DNA from: CAMLJR01 sp964631955
GTDB lineage: Bacteria > Pseudomonadota > Gammaproteobacteria > Pseudomonadales > CAMLJR01
Direction: 5' to 3'
Length of the DNA: 64,000 nt
Assembly (NCBI GenBank): GCA_964631955.1
Contig: CAZWBA010000009.1
Location: 74,618 to 138,617 of the forward strand
The notes below the pieces were generated by a model. That model saw only the letters and a list, made by a program, of their open reading frames with translations. It did no database searches and was not told the DNA's origin. Of the stretch, positions 43,757-53,069 are shown piece by piece. The position numbers and the translations under genes are program-made. The stretch's first letter is position 1, and the number at the start of each line of letters is the position of its first letter.

Positions 43757-44641
43757 CTAATTTTCAGCGCCTTCGCTTAAAAAGCCTTTGACTCTTTTCA
43801 CCGCATCCTGTGCCAGTGGCGAAATCGTGCGTCCGTTTAAATACGTGTAATAAATGGATGTTGGTGCCAGCGGCAGGCCTTCGATATATATCTGTCGCAA
43901 GCTTCCTTCTTTCAATTGCGTTGCCACGAATGCCGAAGAGCAAATGGCGACGAGATCGCTGCAGAGCAGGGTCTCCCGCAAAATATGATAGTTATCGCAG
44001 ATGAACTGATTGGGTTTCAGCATTTCGTCGATAACGGTTGGCGCTATCGAGCTGGCCCACGGAAACTCCTCCAGATCGGCGAGCGACAGGTTACCGCTGC
44101 GGGCGAGCGGATGATCGGCGCGCACTACGCACAAGGGATCGATTTTGCCGAGAAACTCAATCTCGATATCGGGAGCTGGCTCGATATATCCTTCCGGGAA
44201 AATAAATAATTCAATATCGTCATCTTTCAGGCTCTGCAGCAGGATCGCGCCCGGACGAATCAGCACCTTCAGCGAAACCTTCGAGGGCGAAGCAAAAAAA
44301 TTCGCTGCGAATCGGGCCAGAAACTGACTTGCCAGCAGAGGCGCAAACCCGATCGACAGGGTGCCGATTTTTCCCGAGCCGAACAGACGCAGGTTGCTGT
44401 CAAATACCTGCATGGTCTGCAGTGTCGGCTCCGCGAGTTCGACGACCTGCCTGCCGGCGGCGGTAAGACGAACGCCGTGTCCCACGCGGTTGAAAATCTG
44501 GAAGCCATAATATTCCTCGATGGCTGCAATACTGCGGCTCAGCGCCGGTTGACTCATATTGAGATCCGCCGCTGCCTTGGAGAAGCTCCCGGTGCGGGCT
44601 ACGGTAACCAGCTGCTGAAGTTTGCTGTTCGATAGATCCAT
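43757..44641 (-). CDS. LysR-family transcriptional regulator
   Basis: This 294-residue regulator starts at ATG 44641 (MDLSNSKLQQLVTVARTGSF); a longer frame to 44800 adds 53 non-family residues. The winged helix (FSKAAADLNMSQPALSRSIAAIE) is at about residues 18-40. A periplasmic-binding-like effector domain follows (LSIGFAPLLASQFLARFAAN). It is divergent from the EthD/nitroreductase-like pair, which it probably controls. Confidence 0.92.
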   Translation of the reverse strand: MDLSNSKLQQLVTVARTGSFSKAAADLNMSQPALSRSIAAIEEYYGFQIFNRVGHGVRLTAAGRQVVELAEPTLQTMQVFDSNLRLFGSGKIGTLSIGFAPLLASQFLARFAANFFASPSKVSLKVLIRPGAILLQSLKDDDIELFIFPEGYIEPAPDIEIEFLGKIDPLCVVRADHPLARSGNLSLADLEEFPWASSIAPTVIDEMLKPNQFICDNYHILRETLLCSDLVAICSSAFVATQLKEGSLRQIYIEGLPLAPTSIYYTYLNGRTISPLAQDAVKRVKGFLSEGAEN

Positions 44642-44860
44642 GAGCCTGATAATTTCTGAAGGTGATCGATCCAGCATAACAGGGCTCGCGCGAAACGCTG
44701 AGGCTTGCGCGTGGCATGCGATTCGAAAGCGCCTCCTATGTGCATCCTGCATGGGCCTGTTCGAAAAATGCATTGGACGTCGCTGGCAGGGGTTGCTCAA
44801 ATGACCTCCATTTCAGCGCATCATTCAGCGTGAGTACGCTTCGATAACCGTCATAGAAGG

Positions 44861-45283
44861 ATGTACGCAGTGTTCAAGCAGATCTGCTTTTTCCGCAAAA
44901 GACCGGATATGACCATGGATGAGTTCATGGATTATTACGAACATCAGCATTCGCAACTTTCAAAAAAGCAGGGTAGAGCGCCTTCCATACCCAATGCGGT
45001 GCGTTATGTGCGCCGTTATCTGGTGGCGGAAAAAAATCCGGTGACCGGCGAAGTCCATGACCCCGGTTACGACTGCATTATGGAAATCTGGTGGAACAGC
45101 CGGGAAGATTTCGAGCGCTCGCAGCAAGTTATTGCCTCACCCGATCGCATCGGTGCAATCAAACAGGACGAGGCGCGTCTCTTTGCGAGTCACGCCAATC
45201 CCGTATGCTCGGTGATAGAGTACGACTCGCCGATGGGACCGGGCGGCGAACAGACAATCGTCGAACTGAAATATAAAGATTGA
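44861..45283 (+). CDS. EthD-domain protein
   Basis: This 140-residue protein is a dimeric alpha-beta barrel of the EthD type, often found in ether, alkane or aromatic degradation clusters. The segments FKQICFFRKRPDMTMDEFMDYY and DCIMEIWWNSREDFERS match. AGAAGG lies directly against ATG 44861, so GTG 44870 (VFKQICFF) nine bases from it is an alternative start. It is followed by the nitroreductase-like gene 60 bases later. Confidence 0.85.
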   Translation: MYAVFKQICFFRKRPDMTMDEFMDYYEHQHSQLSKKQGRAPSIPNAVRYVRRYLVAEKNPVTGEVHDPGYDCIMEIWWNSREDFERSQQVIASPDRIGAIKQDEARLFASHANPVCSVIEYDSPMGPGGEQTIVELKYKD

Positions 45284-45292
45284 AGCGCCTGG

Positions 45293-45317
45293 TCGTTCCC
45301 GCGCAGGCGGGAATTCA
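45293..45317. repeat. Short dispersed palindrome (REP-like)
   Basis: TTCCCGC-GCAG-GCGGGAA forms a seven-pair hairpin flanked by CG and TTCAG. This matches a short repeat commonly scattered between genes of proteobacteria. No T-run follows, so it is not a terminator. Confidence 0.55.
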
Positions 45318-45343
45318 GACATTAAAATCTTCGAGGGAAAGAT

Positions 45344-45859
45344 ATGAGCAATGAATCATCTGCAGAAATCAGTGCTACCAGACGTGACTGGGTGACCGAG
45401 CACCGCGAGATGTATCTCAAGTCGGGCGGTGCCGAAGGGCATATCATGGACATTACGCCGGTGGGTGGCCGCAAGTTTGCGACGCATTGTCTGATCAAAT
45501 ACACCGGCCGTAAGAGTGGCAGGATTTTTATCACACCGTTGTGCTATGCCGATATCGGCGGCGAAGTGGTGATTTGTGCGTCCAAGGGTGGCGCCGATCA
45601 TCATCCCGAGTGGTATCTCAATCTGATCGCCAAAAGTGAAGTTGAATTTCAGATTGCCACGCAGGCATTCCGCGGTTCCTGGCGCGAGCCCGCCGGTGCG
45701 GAGCGCAAAAAGGTGTGGGACTTCTTTATCGATTGTCATCCCTTCTATCAGACCTATCAGGACTCGACCGAGCGCGTACTGCCGCTGGTGATGTTCACAG
45801 CGGTCGATTCCATTCCGGTATTCCGCGAGTCCGACGCCACGGGTATTCGGCAGAGCTGA
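45344..45859 (+). CDS. Nitroreductase/deazaflavin-type protein (DDN/DUF385 family)
   Basis: This 171-residue protein is a split beta-barrel of the deazaflavin-dependent nitroreductase-like family. The segments HCLIKYTGRKSGRIFITPLCY, EVVICASKGGADHHPEWYLNL and FQIATQAFRG match. Family members in mycobacteria use coenzyme F420; proteobacterial ones may bind another flavin or lipid. It is paired with the EthD gene and probably co-transcribed. Confidence 0.83.
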   Translation: MSNESSAEISATRRDWVTEHREMYLKSGGAEGHIMDITPVGGRKFATHCLIKYTGRKSGRIFITPLCYADIGGEVVICASKGGADHHPEWYLNLIAKSEVEFQIATQAFRGSWREPAGAERKKVWDFFIDCHPFYQTYQDSTERVLPLVMFTAVDSIPVFRESDATGIRQS

Positions 45860-45885
45860 TCGAATTCCCGCGCCGTCGACCGACG

Positions 45886-46794
45886 TTATGAATCGCCCGG
45901 TGTCGTGTTGCCGGTGCCGACGATATTGCGCACGGTCTCGACGAAGTTGGCGATCAGCGATGAATGCATCACGCTATTCCACGCCAGTGCCAGTGTGAGC
46001 GAATGATTCAGCTCGCGCACGGGCTTCAATACGACATCGGGCAATGGCGATGTCGCGGCAACGACGAAGCTGATGCCCATGCCCACGGCCACTAGATTCA
46101 GCGCGGTGGCGTCGCTGTCGGCCTCCTGAATGATTTTCGGGGAAAAACCCAGCCGGTGACATTCGCGCAGCAAGGCATCCGAATAATACGCATTGCGTGA
46201 ACGGGCGAGCCAGATAAAAGGCTGATTGACGAGATCGGTCAGCGACAGCTGCTTTTTCTTCGCGAGCGGATTGTCGCGATGCAGGGCCAGCAGAAATCGA
46301 TCGACGGCAATCGGCAGATGTTCGAGCCCCTTATCGTGCTCGGGCGATAGATAAATGAAGCCGGCATCCAGCTCACCGCTACGCAGCGCCGCGCATTGTG
46401 CGGGCGATGTCATTTGATTGAGGCGCAGCTCGACATTGGGATAAGCGTTGCGGAATTCGCTGATCGAGCGCGACACCTGTGGCGAGCGCGCTGCGGTTTC
46501 GCGAAAGCCGATATTGAGTGTGCCGAGCTGACCGGCGGAGGCTTCCCGCAACCGCTCCCTGGCCGCTTCGAGATCGGCAAGGATGCGGCGTGCATCGGCC
46601 ATGAACAGGCGGCCTGCCGCGGTCAGGGTGATGCGCTGTTTCGCGCGCGCAAATAAATGACAACCCAGTTCCTCTTCGAGCTGCGCGATCTGTTTGGAGA
46701 GCGCCGGTTGAACGATATGCAGACGCTCGGCCGCGCGCCGCAGATTTTCCTCTTCGGCAGCGATTAAAAAATAGCGCAGGCGGCGTATATCCAT
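45886..46794 (-). CDS. LysR-family transcriptional regulator, divergent from cysC
   Basis: This 302-residue protein has a helix-turn-helix (ENLRRAAERLHIVQPALSKQIAQLE) at residues 16-40 and an effector domain with LNIGFRETAARSPQVSRSI. Sequence in the DNA-binding part resembles CatM/BenM-type LysR proteins rather than CysB. It is transcribed away from cysC with 157 bases between, so it could control the sulfate-activation pair or only itself. Confidence 0.92.
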   Translation of the reverse strand: MDIRRLRYFLIAAEEENLRRAAERLHIVQPALSKQIAQLEEELGCHLFARAKQRITLTAAGRLFMADARRILADLEAARERLREASAGQLGTLNIGFRETAARSPQVSRSISEFRNAYPNVELRLNQMTSPAQCAALRSGELDAGFIYLSPEHDKGLEHLPIAVDRFLLALHRDNPLAKKKQLSLTDLVNQPFIWLARSRNAYYSDALLRECHRLGFSPKIIQEADSDATALNLVAVGMGISFVVAATSPLPDVVLKPVRELNHSLTLALAWNSVMHSSLIANFVETVRNIVGTGNTTPGDS

Positions 46795-46951
46795 AGCGCC
46801 AATGATAGCAAAGAGGAATCAACTTGATGAATTTTTAATGTTGGCGTTATCAGTGACGTTTGCCTATCTTGCCACTATCCTTTTTCTGCGCTCCGGTCCT
46901 CCCGGTCCAGTTCCTCTTTAACGCCAATATTCATTTCGAAGGTACAGGCAA

Positions 46952-47575
46952 ATGGCTGAGCAAAAAGCGACAAACGTACATTGGCACGAAGGCGAGGTGA
47001 CCCGCACCGATCGCAATCGTCTGCTGAATCAAACCGGCGCCACCATCTGGTTCACGGGTTTGTCGGGCAGCGGCAAGAGCACCGTAGCGGTGGCGTTAGA
47101 GTCCGAACTTTTGCGTCGCAACAAGCTTTCATACCGTCTCGATGGCGACAATATCCGCCTCGGCATCAACAAGAATCTGGGTTTCTCGGCGGAGGATCGC
47201 ACCGAAAATATTCGTCGTATCGGCGAGATCTCCAAATTATTCGTCGATACGGGCGTGATTGTGCTGTCGAGTTTCGTGAGCCCCTATCGCGCCGATCGTG
47301 ATCTCGTGCGCAAGCTGCACGACGACGGCGGCATGCAGTTCATCGAAGTGTATGTCGATGTGCCGCTCGAAGAAGCGGAGAAGCGCGATCCGAAAGGTCT
47401 GTATAAAAAAGCGCGAGCGGGACAGATTCCGAATTTCACCGGCATTTCCGATCCCTACGAAGCGCCGCTGAAACCCGAACTGGTTTTGAAAACGCACGAA
47501 ATGACATTGCAGCAGGAAGTCGACGCGATTATCGCGCTGCTCGAAGCGCGCGGTCTCCTGCAGGCTGGTCAGTAA
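46952..47575 (+). CDS. cysC: Adenylylsulfate kinase CysC
   Basis: CysC phosphorylates APS at the 3' position, giving PAPS. The protein is 207 residues. The P-loop is FTGLSGSGKST, DGDNIRLGINKNLGF and FVSPYRADRD bind APS, and KGLYKKARAGQIPNFTG is the lid region. GAAGGTACAGG precedes the ATG. It is followed by sat 30 bases later. Confidence 0.96.
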   Translation: MAEQKATNVHWHEGEVTRTDRNRLLNQTGATIWFTGLSGSGKSTVAVALESELLRRNKLSYRLDGDNIRLGINKNLGFSAEDRTENIRRIGEISKLFVDTGVIVLSSFVSPYRADRDLVRKLHDDGGMQFIEVYVDVPLEEAEKRDPKGLYKKARAGQIPNFTGISDPYEAPLKPELVLKTHEMTLQQEVDAIIALLEARGLLQAGQ

Positions 47576-47605
47576 AAAATTCGCAAATCGATACAGGAGT
47601 CAATC

Positions 47606-48793
47606 ATGAACAAACCGCATGGCGCTGACGAACTCAAGCCGCTGTTCGTCTACGATACCGCGCGTCATCACGCGCTCATTAAAGAAGCCGAATCGCTGCC
47701 GTCGCTGCTGCTCAATTCCGCAGCCGCGGCGAATGCAGTCATGCTCGGTGCGGGGTATTTCACGCCGCTCGATGGCTACATGAATCTTGCCGATGCGCTC
47801 AGTGTCGCGGAAAAACTGCACACGACCGACGGTCTGTTCTGGCCGGTGCCGATCGTCAATCTGACCAAGGATTCGAGCGTGAAAGCCGGTTCGCGAATCG
47901 CCTTGCGCGATCCGAATGTCGAAGGCAATCCCGTGCTCGCCATCATGGACGTGAAGGCGGTTGAATCGGTTTCCGATGAACAGATTCAATTCATGGCGAA
48001 AAATATTTTCGGCACGGTCGACCCAAAACATCCGGGTGTTGCAGTATTCACCCAGCTCGGCAACACCTTGTTGTCTGGCTCGATCGACGTATTGAACTTC
48101 AGTTATTTCCAGACGGATTTCCCCGATACATTCCGCACCGCGGTGGAAATTCGCAACGAAATCAAGGAGCGCGGCTGGAAAAAAGTCGTCGCATTCCAGA
48201 CACGCAATCCGATGCACCGCGCGCACGAAGAATTGTGCCGCATGGCGCAGGAACGCCTGCAGGCCGATGGCATCGTCATTCACATGCTGCTCGGTAAATT
48301 GAAAGAGGGCGATATTCCGGCGCCGGTTCGCGATGCGTGCATTCGCAAAATGGCCGAGCAATATTTCCCGCCGAACACGGTGATGATCACGGGTTACGGT
48401 TTCGACATGCTCTACGCAGGTCCGCGCGAAGCGGTATTGCACGCGATTTTCCGTCAGAACATGGGTGCGACGCATTTCATCGTCGGTCGCGATCACGCGG
48501 GCGTCGGCGATTTCTACGGCCCGTTCGATTCGCAAACGATTTTCGACGAGAAAGTGCCGAAAGGCGCATTGCTCATCGAATTGTTCCGCGCCGACAACAC
48601 CGCGTTCTCGAAGAAGCTCGGACGCGTGGTGATGATGCGCGAAGCGCCCGATCACACGCCGGAAGATTTCATCACGCTGTCGGGAACCAAGGTGCGTCAA
48701 ATGCTCGGTCAGGGCATGGCGCCACCGCCGGAGTTTTCGCGTCCTGAAGTTGCGAAAATTCTGATGGATTACTACCAGTCCATCGGCGGCTGA
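47606..48793 (+). CDS. sat: ATP sulfurylase, homo-oligomeric Sat type
   Basis: Sat makes APS and pyrophosphate from ATP and sulfate. The protein is 395 residues. The active-site motifs are FQTRNPMHRAHEEL and HFIVGRDHAGVGDFYGP, and the metal and phosphate loop LSGTKVRQML is near the end. This is the single-subunit Sat family, also used in dissimilatory sulfur bacteria, not the CysDN heterodimer. No APS kinase domain is fused, matching the separate cysC upstream. AGGAG lies seven bases before ATG. A strong hairpin follows at 48802-48832. Confidence 0.96.
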   Translation: MNKPHGADELKPLFVYDTARHHALIKEAESLPSLLLNSAAAANAVMLGAGYFTPLDGYMNLADALSVAEKLHTTDGLFWPVPIVNLTKDSSVKAGSRIALRDPNVEGNPVLAIMDVKAVESVSDEQIQFMAKNIFGTVDPKHPGVAVFTQLGNTLLSGSIDVLNFSYFQTDFPDTFRTAVEIRNEIKERGWKKVVAFQTRNPMHRAHEELCRMAQERLQADGIVIHMLLGKLKEGDIPAPVRDACIRKMAEQYFPPNTVMITGYGFDMLYAGPREAVLHAIFRQNMGATHFIVGRDHAGVGDFYGPFDSQTIFDEKVPKGALLIELFRADNTAFSKKLGRVVMMREAPDHTPEDFITLSGTKVRQMLGQGMAPPPEFSRPEVAKILMDYYQSIGG

Positions 48794-48801
48794 TCCACTC
48801 C

Positions 48802-48832
48802 ATTACGCGCTGCAGTTTCTGCAGCGCGTAAT
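48802..48832 (+). terminator. Long hairpin after sat
   Basis: ATTACGCGCTGCAG pairs perfectly with CTGCAGCGCGTAAT across a TTT loop (14 pairs). The following CTTTCTGCTT is only a weak T tract, but the stem is strong. Confidence 0.7.
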
Positions 48833-48977
48833 CTTTCTGCTTCAACTCCTCATTCCCGCAGTGCAATTTCCTTTCTGCAATTTCTCTTTCTCCTGAATCT
48901 GGCGGATTCAACTCCGGGTACCGCGAGGTGTGAGTCTGTGTTGAAGAGGATGTGTACGATCATTCGTAAATAATTTA

Positions 48978-48993
48978 ATGTATACGTATACAT
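48978..48993. promoter_or_regulatory. Perfect 16-bp palindrome, probable LacI-family operator (site 1)
   Basis: ATGTATACGTATACAT is fully self-complementary and lies 55 bases upstream of the amidohydrolase start. LacI-family operators are typically 14-20 base palindromes with a central CG, as here. A related site lies at 52993-53008 beside the LacI-family gene. Confidence 0.75.
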
Positions 48994-49048
48994 AAATGAA
49001 TGCGCTGGTCTTCACGGCGGTAGACCGCTCGATTATTCTGCGGATTCG

Positions 49049-50071
49049 ATGGGTGCGATGAGCGATGCCATGACGACCGAAGAAACGCCGCTGGAACCGC
49101 AACGCCCGATTATTGATCCGCATCTGCATTTGTGGGATGTAGTGGGGTTTCCGGTTCCGCCACCGATGCCGCATCGATTCCTGTTGCCGGAGGTGCTCGA
49201 CACGCTTCAGCGCAGCGGGCATGCGATTACGCATACCGTGTTTGTTGAATGCCACGCGATGTATCGCGCGAGCGGTGATGAAGAGCTGAGTTCGGTCGGT
49301 GAAACGGAATTTGCAAACGGCGTTGCTGCGATGAGTGCTAGCGGCAACTATGGCTCCAGTCGCATTGCGCATCGTATCGTGGGCAGTGCAAATCTTTTGC
49401 TGGGCGCAAATGTTGCGCGTGTGCTGGATGCGCATATTGCTGCAGCAGGTGAGCGGTTTCGCGGTATTCGTTTCAGTGCGGCATTCAGCGAAGCCGGTTT
49501 GTTCGGCAGGCCGTGTCCGTTACATTTGCGCGGAGTGATGCTTGATTCGCGTTTTCGTGCCGGCGCCAAAGTGCTCGCGCAAAAAGATTTAAGTCTGGAT
49601 ATCTGGTGTCTGCATTCGCAGTTGGACGAGTTAATGAGCTTGGCGGACGCGCTACCTGATCTCACCATTATTCTCGATCATATCGGTACGCCAGAAAATA
49701 ACGGCGTTTTTGCCGGTGAAGACAAAGCTATTCGTAATATCTGGCGTCAAAAGATTCAAGAGCTTGCGTTACGCCAGAATGTGGTGATTAAGCTCGGAGG
49801 GCTCGGAATGGACATTTCGCCGCGAGATATCGGGAAAATAAATTATTTACCTTCGTCAGTTCTCGCCGAACGCTGGCGCCCGTATATTCAAACATGTATC
49901 GATGCATTTGGACCGACGCGCTGCATGTTCGAAAGCAATTTCCCGACCGATTGTGCAGCAGGAAGTTACGGTACCGTGTGGAACGCTTTTAAAATTATTG
50001 CGAAGAATTTTTCGGAGCCGGAAAAAGAGCAGTTATTTTGTAAAACCGCTGCAACCGTTTATCGGATTTAA
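49049..50071 (+). CDS. Amidohydrolase (COG3618 TIM-barrel family)
   Basis: This 340-residue hydrolase belongs to the amidohydrolase 2 group of lactonases and decarboxylases. The metal motif DPHLHLWD is near the N-terminus, RFRGIRFSAAF follows, and ILDHIGTPENNG carries a second histidine. The segment MFESNFPTDCAAGSYG near the end holds the usual acidic catalytic residue. ATGs at 49049, 49058 and 49070 are all possible starts. It is the first gene of a three-gene unit behind LacI site 1. Confidence 0.88.
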   Translation: MGAMSDAMTTEETPLEPQRPIIDPHLHLWDVVGFPVPPPMPHRFLLPEVLDTLQRSGHAITHTVFVECHAMYRASGDEELSSVGETEFANGVAAMSASGNYGSSRIAHRIVGSANLLLGANVARVLDAHIAAAGERFRGIRFSAAFSEAGLFGRPCPLHLRGVMLDSRFRAGAKVLAQKDLSLDIWCLHSQLDELMSLADALPDLTIILDHIGTPENNGVFAGEDKAIRNIWRQKIQELALRQNVVIKLGGLGMDISPRDIGKINYLPSSVLAERWRPYIQTCIDAFGPTRCMFESNFPTDCAAGSYGTVWNAFKIIAKNFSEPEKEQLFCKTAATVYRI

Positions 50072-50130
50072 GTTGATTTAGAAGTATTTCATTCAAGTTC
50101 CAGATTGGAAACCAGCAGAGATTAATTTGT

Positions 50131-51114
50131 ATGGCGCTTCCCAGGGAAATACGAGCTCACTTAACGCTGCCGGTATTCGCAGCGCCCATGTTTTTATGCA
50201 GCGGCGTGCCATTGGCGATTGCTTGTTGCAAGGCCGGGATTATCGGTTCGCTGACCCGCAATCATTGCCGCGATCTCGAAGAGCTTGAACAGCAGCTGAA
50301 AGGTGTCACGGAAGAGTTGAAGCAATTTGCAGAGGCACATCCCGAAAAAATTATCGGACCGCTTGCCGTAAATATTTCGCCGACATTCAGCAGCGACGAA
50401 TTTCGTGCGCACCTGGAAGTTTGCCGCCGCTACGGCGTGAAAATTATTGTCACATCGGTCGGCGATCCAACACTCAATGCGCCGCTGGTTCACGATGCGC
50501 AGATGTTGCATTTTCACGACGCAACCACGATTCGATTCGCTGAAAAAGCTGTTGCCGCTGGCGTCGATGGTATTGTCGCTATCGGCGCAGGCGGCGGCGG
50601 TCACGCCGGCACCATCAGCCATCTCGCCTTGATTCCACAGGTGCGTAGCATGTTCGACGGTGTGGTGGTAATGGCGGGCGCAATTTCGAACGGCGTGGCG
50701 ATTCGAGCCGCAGAAATCCTCGGCGCCGATCTCGCGTATATGGGCACACGTTTTATTGCGACACAGGAAGCTTCCGCCCCTGATGCGTACAAAGCCATGT
50801 TGGTGGATGGCAATGTGAATGATGTGATTTACACGAAAGGCGTCAACGGATTGCCCGCGAGCTGGTTGAAGGCATCGCTGCGCTCGGTCGGTCTTGACCC
50901 AGACAATTTATTTATTCCCAAAGGCCGCAGCACCGATCATTTGCCGGCGGATAAAAAACCCTGGCGGGATATCTGGAGCGGTGGGCAAGGTGTCGGTTTG
51001 ATTCATGATGTTCCGGCAGTGACGGAACTCGTGCAGCGCTTGCAGCGAGAATATATCGCTGCGTGCAAGACGCCGAATATGGCAGACGCAGCAACAAACG
51101 CATTGGGCGAGTGA
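50131..51114 (+). CDS. Nitronate monooxygenase-type flavoprotein
   Basis: This 327-residue FMN enzyme of the 2-nitropropane dioxygenase family is a TIM barrel. PVFAAPMFLCSGVPLAIACCKAG starts it, and AIGAGGGGHAGTISHLAL holds the catalytic histidine and phosphate loop. MAGAISNGVAIRAAEILGADLAYMGTRF completes the FMN site. Such enzymes oxidise nitronates or act as enoyl-type oxidoreductases. It is 59 bases after the amidohydrolase gene. Confidence 0.9.
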   Translation: MALPREIRAHLTLPVFAAPMFLCSGVPLAIACCKAGIIGSLTRNHCRDLEELEQQLKGVTEELKQFAEAHPEKIIGPLAVNISPTFSSDEFRAHLEVCRRYGVKIIVTSVGDPTLNAPLVHDAQMLHFHDATTIRFAEKAVAAGVDGIVAIGAGGGGHAGTISHLALIPQVRSMFDGVVVMAGAISNGVAIRAAEILGADLAYMGTRFIATQEASAPDAYKAMLVDGNVNDVIYTKGVNGLPASWLKASLRSVGLDPDNLFIPKGRSTDHLPADKKPWRDIWSGGQGVGLIHDVPAVTELVQRLQREYIAACKTPNMADAATNALGE

Positions 51115-51119
51115 TTGAA

Positions 51120-51860
51120 ATGAGTGAGCGTATTCTGCGAGAAGATAATGAGAGCGGTTTGTGCACGCTGACGATCAATCGTCCTGAAAAGCTCAATGCA
51201 TTCGATACGCAATTTTTTGAAGAATTAAATACACAGCTCGCATTATTGGAAAACGACATCGATCGTATCGGTTGTGTCGTTCTGCGTGGCGCTGGGCGAG
51301 GGTTTTCTGCCGGTGCCGATCTCGATGCGATGGGTAAGCATCCGGTGCCACCGAAATTCAAGCCGGGCGTTATCGAGCGATTGCAAAATCTTCCGCAGCC
51401 CGTTATCGCAGCCGTGCACGGCGTTTGCTACACCGGTGGTTTGGAAATAGCGCTGGCGTGCGATTTTATTGTTGCCGATACATCGGTGCGTTTTGCCGAT
51501 ACGCACGGTAAATGGGGGCTGGTAGCAGCGTGGGGAATGATGCAGCGCTTGCCCAGACGCATCGGTGTTGGCGCTGCGAAAAAAATGATGATGACGGGTA
51601 GTGTCATCACTGCCGACGAAGCCAAAACGATGGGCTTGTTGGACGCTTTGTCTGCCGAAAATAATTTGGATATGTTGGTAGCCGAGTTGAGCGCATCTAT
51701 CCTCGCGAATAGTTGGCACACCAACTTTGCGATTAAAAAAATGCTGCGGGAAACCAGTGGAATGTCGCTCGCTGAGGGATTGGCATACGAGCACTACCGC
51801 AGCCCTGGCAACGCACCCGATCATGAAGAGCGTATGGCGCGATTCAGCAAGAAGCGCTGA
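51120..51860 (+). CDS. Enoyl-CoA hydratase/isomerase family protein
   Basis: This 246-residue crotonase-fold protein acts on CoA thioesters, probably in beta-oxidation of the pathway product. The two oxyanion-hole segments are GAGRGFSAGADLDAM and VCYTGGLEIALACDFIVAD. ATG 51120 (MSERILREDNESG) lies five bases after the previous stop. A GTG at 51111 overlapping that stop is an alternative. The longer frame to 51063 overlaps the monooxygenase gene. Confidence 0.91.
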   Translation: MSERILREDNESGLCTLTINRPEKLNAFDTQFFEELNTQLALLENDIDRIGCVVLRGAGRGFSAGADLDAMGKHPVPPKFKPGVIERLQNLPQPVIAAVHGVCYTGGLEIALACDFIVADTSVRFADTHGKWGLVAAWGMMQRLPRRIGVGAAKKMMMTGSVITADEAKTMGLLDALSAENNLDMLVAELSASILANSWHTNFAIKKMLRETSGMSLAEGLAYEHYRSPGNAPDHEERMARFSKKR

Positions 51861-51880
51861 ACTCCTAGTGCGCTTAATAA

Positions 51881-52885
51881 TTATTTTCGAATAGTACTGC
51901 TGCGAAGCTGGATTACCCCATCGAGAACCGTCAGCTTCGGGGCTGCATGTTTTTTATCGGACAGCAAAATTTCTAACGTCTTTTCGATCATCGCGTCGAT
52001 GGGGCATGTAAATGTGGTGAGATCGAAGGACGGCCATGACGCCTGTTCGACGTTGTCAAAGCCGGCGACCCCAAGATCCTTGCCAATCGTTAAACCGAAT
52101 TCATAGCGAGCAACTTCAATGGCTGCGAATGCCATGTAGTCGTTCGCACAAAAAATGGCATCGGGTCTGCGCTTCTGGGAAAGTAATTTCTTCGCGGCTT
52201 GAATGGTTCCTTCGCGATTGAAGTTGCCTATTTCTACTGAATGCAGCGGAACGTCCTTTTTGGAGAGGTAGGAAGTAAAGGCTGTTTCGCGTTCGCGGCT
52301 GGTGAGCGATTCCTCACGGCCTCGGATTAGCGCAATTTTTTTATAGCCTTGTTTGAGTAAGTGCTCGGCGATTTGTTTTGCACCTTCGCGGTTGTTGCCG
52401 ACAACGGTGGTGAAGTTTTCGTTTTTACGCGGTTGCCGGTTAAAAAATATCACGGGAACTTTTTCGGCGTGGCAGCGCTCGGCCATCGCAGATGACATGC
52501 CCGAAGCCATCATCAATAAAGCGTCGACGCGAAATTTTAATAATTCTTCGACCTGCGAATCCGCAGCCGCAATTTCTTTCGCGGTAAACATCAAAATATG
52601 TTTTCCGGCTTTTGATAAACGCTCCGACAGTAAATCCAATGCAGCGGCAAAAAATGCATTCAATGCGCTGCCAATCACAATGCCGACAATACCGGACTCG
52701 CCTTTAATCAACGAACGCGCAAGCAAATTGGGTCGATATCCCAATGATTCGGCGGCGCGAAAAACTTTTTCACGTGTTGTTTCAGCAATGCTCGCACCGG
52801 GCGTAAAGGCGCGTGAAACTGCAGCTTGAGAAACACCTGCGAGGCGCGCGACATCATGCGCGGAAGGTTGGGAGCGGTCGGTCAT
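51881..52885 (-). CDS. LacI-family transcriptional regulator
   Basis: This 334-residue repressor has the LacI helix-turn-helix SAHDVARLAGVSQAAVSRAF at residues 8-27 and the hinge-helix region SLGYRPNLLARSL. A periplasmic-binding-like sensor domain follows (GIVIGSALNAFFAAALDLLSERL, PDAIFCANDYMAFAAIEVAR). It is transcribed against the amidohydrolase unit and away from the alpha/beta hydrolase gene. Palindromes on both flanks (48978-48993 and 52993-53008) are its likely targets. Confidence 0.94.
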   Translation of the reverse strand: MTDRSQPSAHDVARLAGVSQAAVSRAFTPGASIAETTREKVFRAAESLGYRPNLLARSLIKGESGIVGIVIGSALNAFFAAALDLLSERLSKAGKHILMFTAKEIAAADSQVEELLKFRVDALLMMASGMSSAMAERCHAEKVPVIFFNRQPRKNENFTTVVGNNREGAKQIAEHLLKQGYKKIALIRGREESLTSRERETAFTSYLSKKDVPLHSVEIGNFNREGTIQAAKKLLSQKRRPDAIFCANDYMAFAAIEVARYEFGLTIGKDLGVAGFDNVEQASWPSFDLTTFTCPIDAMIEKTLEILLSDKKHAAPKLTVLDGVIQLRSSTIRK

Positions 52886-52981
52886 TGCGAATAATCGATG
52901 AGTTATTTGATGTCGAATTCTCGCACATAAGCTTCTCAGTTAAACATATAGACACGCTACATTTGCGCACTGGTTTAGGGC

Positions 52982-53008
52982 TTGACATGGTTTTGCATAC
53001 GTATACAC
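52982..53008 (+). promoter_or_regulatory. Promoter overlapped by LacI-type operator (site 2)
   Basis: A consensus TTGACA (52982-52987) is followed after 16 bases by TACACT. The operator-like TTGCATACGTATACAC at 52993-53008 covers the spacer and -10 and matches site 1 at 13 of 16 positions, including the ATACGTAT core. The layout predicts repression of the downstream gene. Confidence 0.7.
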
Positions 53009-53069
53009 TTCGGGGCTCTGCTGTCTGATGGGTAATAAAAATAACCGCATTTGTGGAGGTCCGGCAGCA

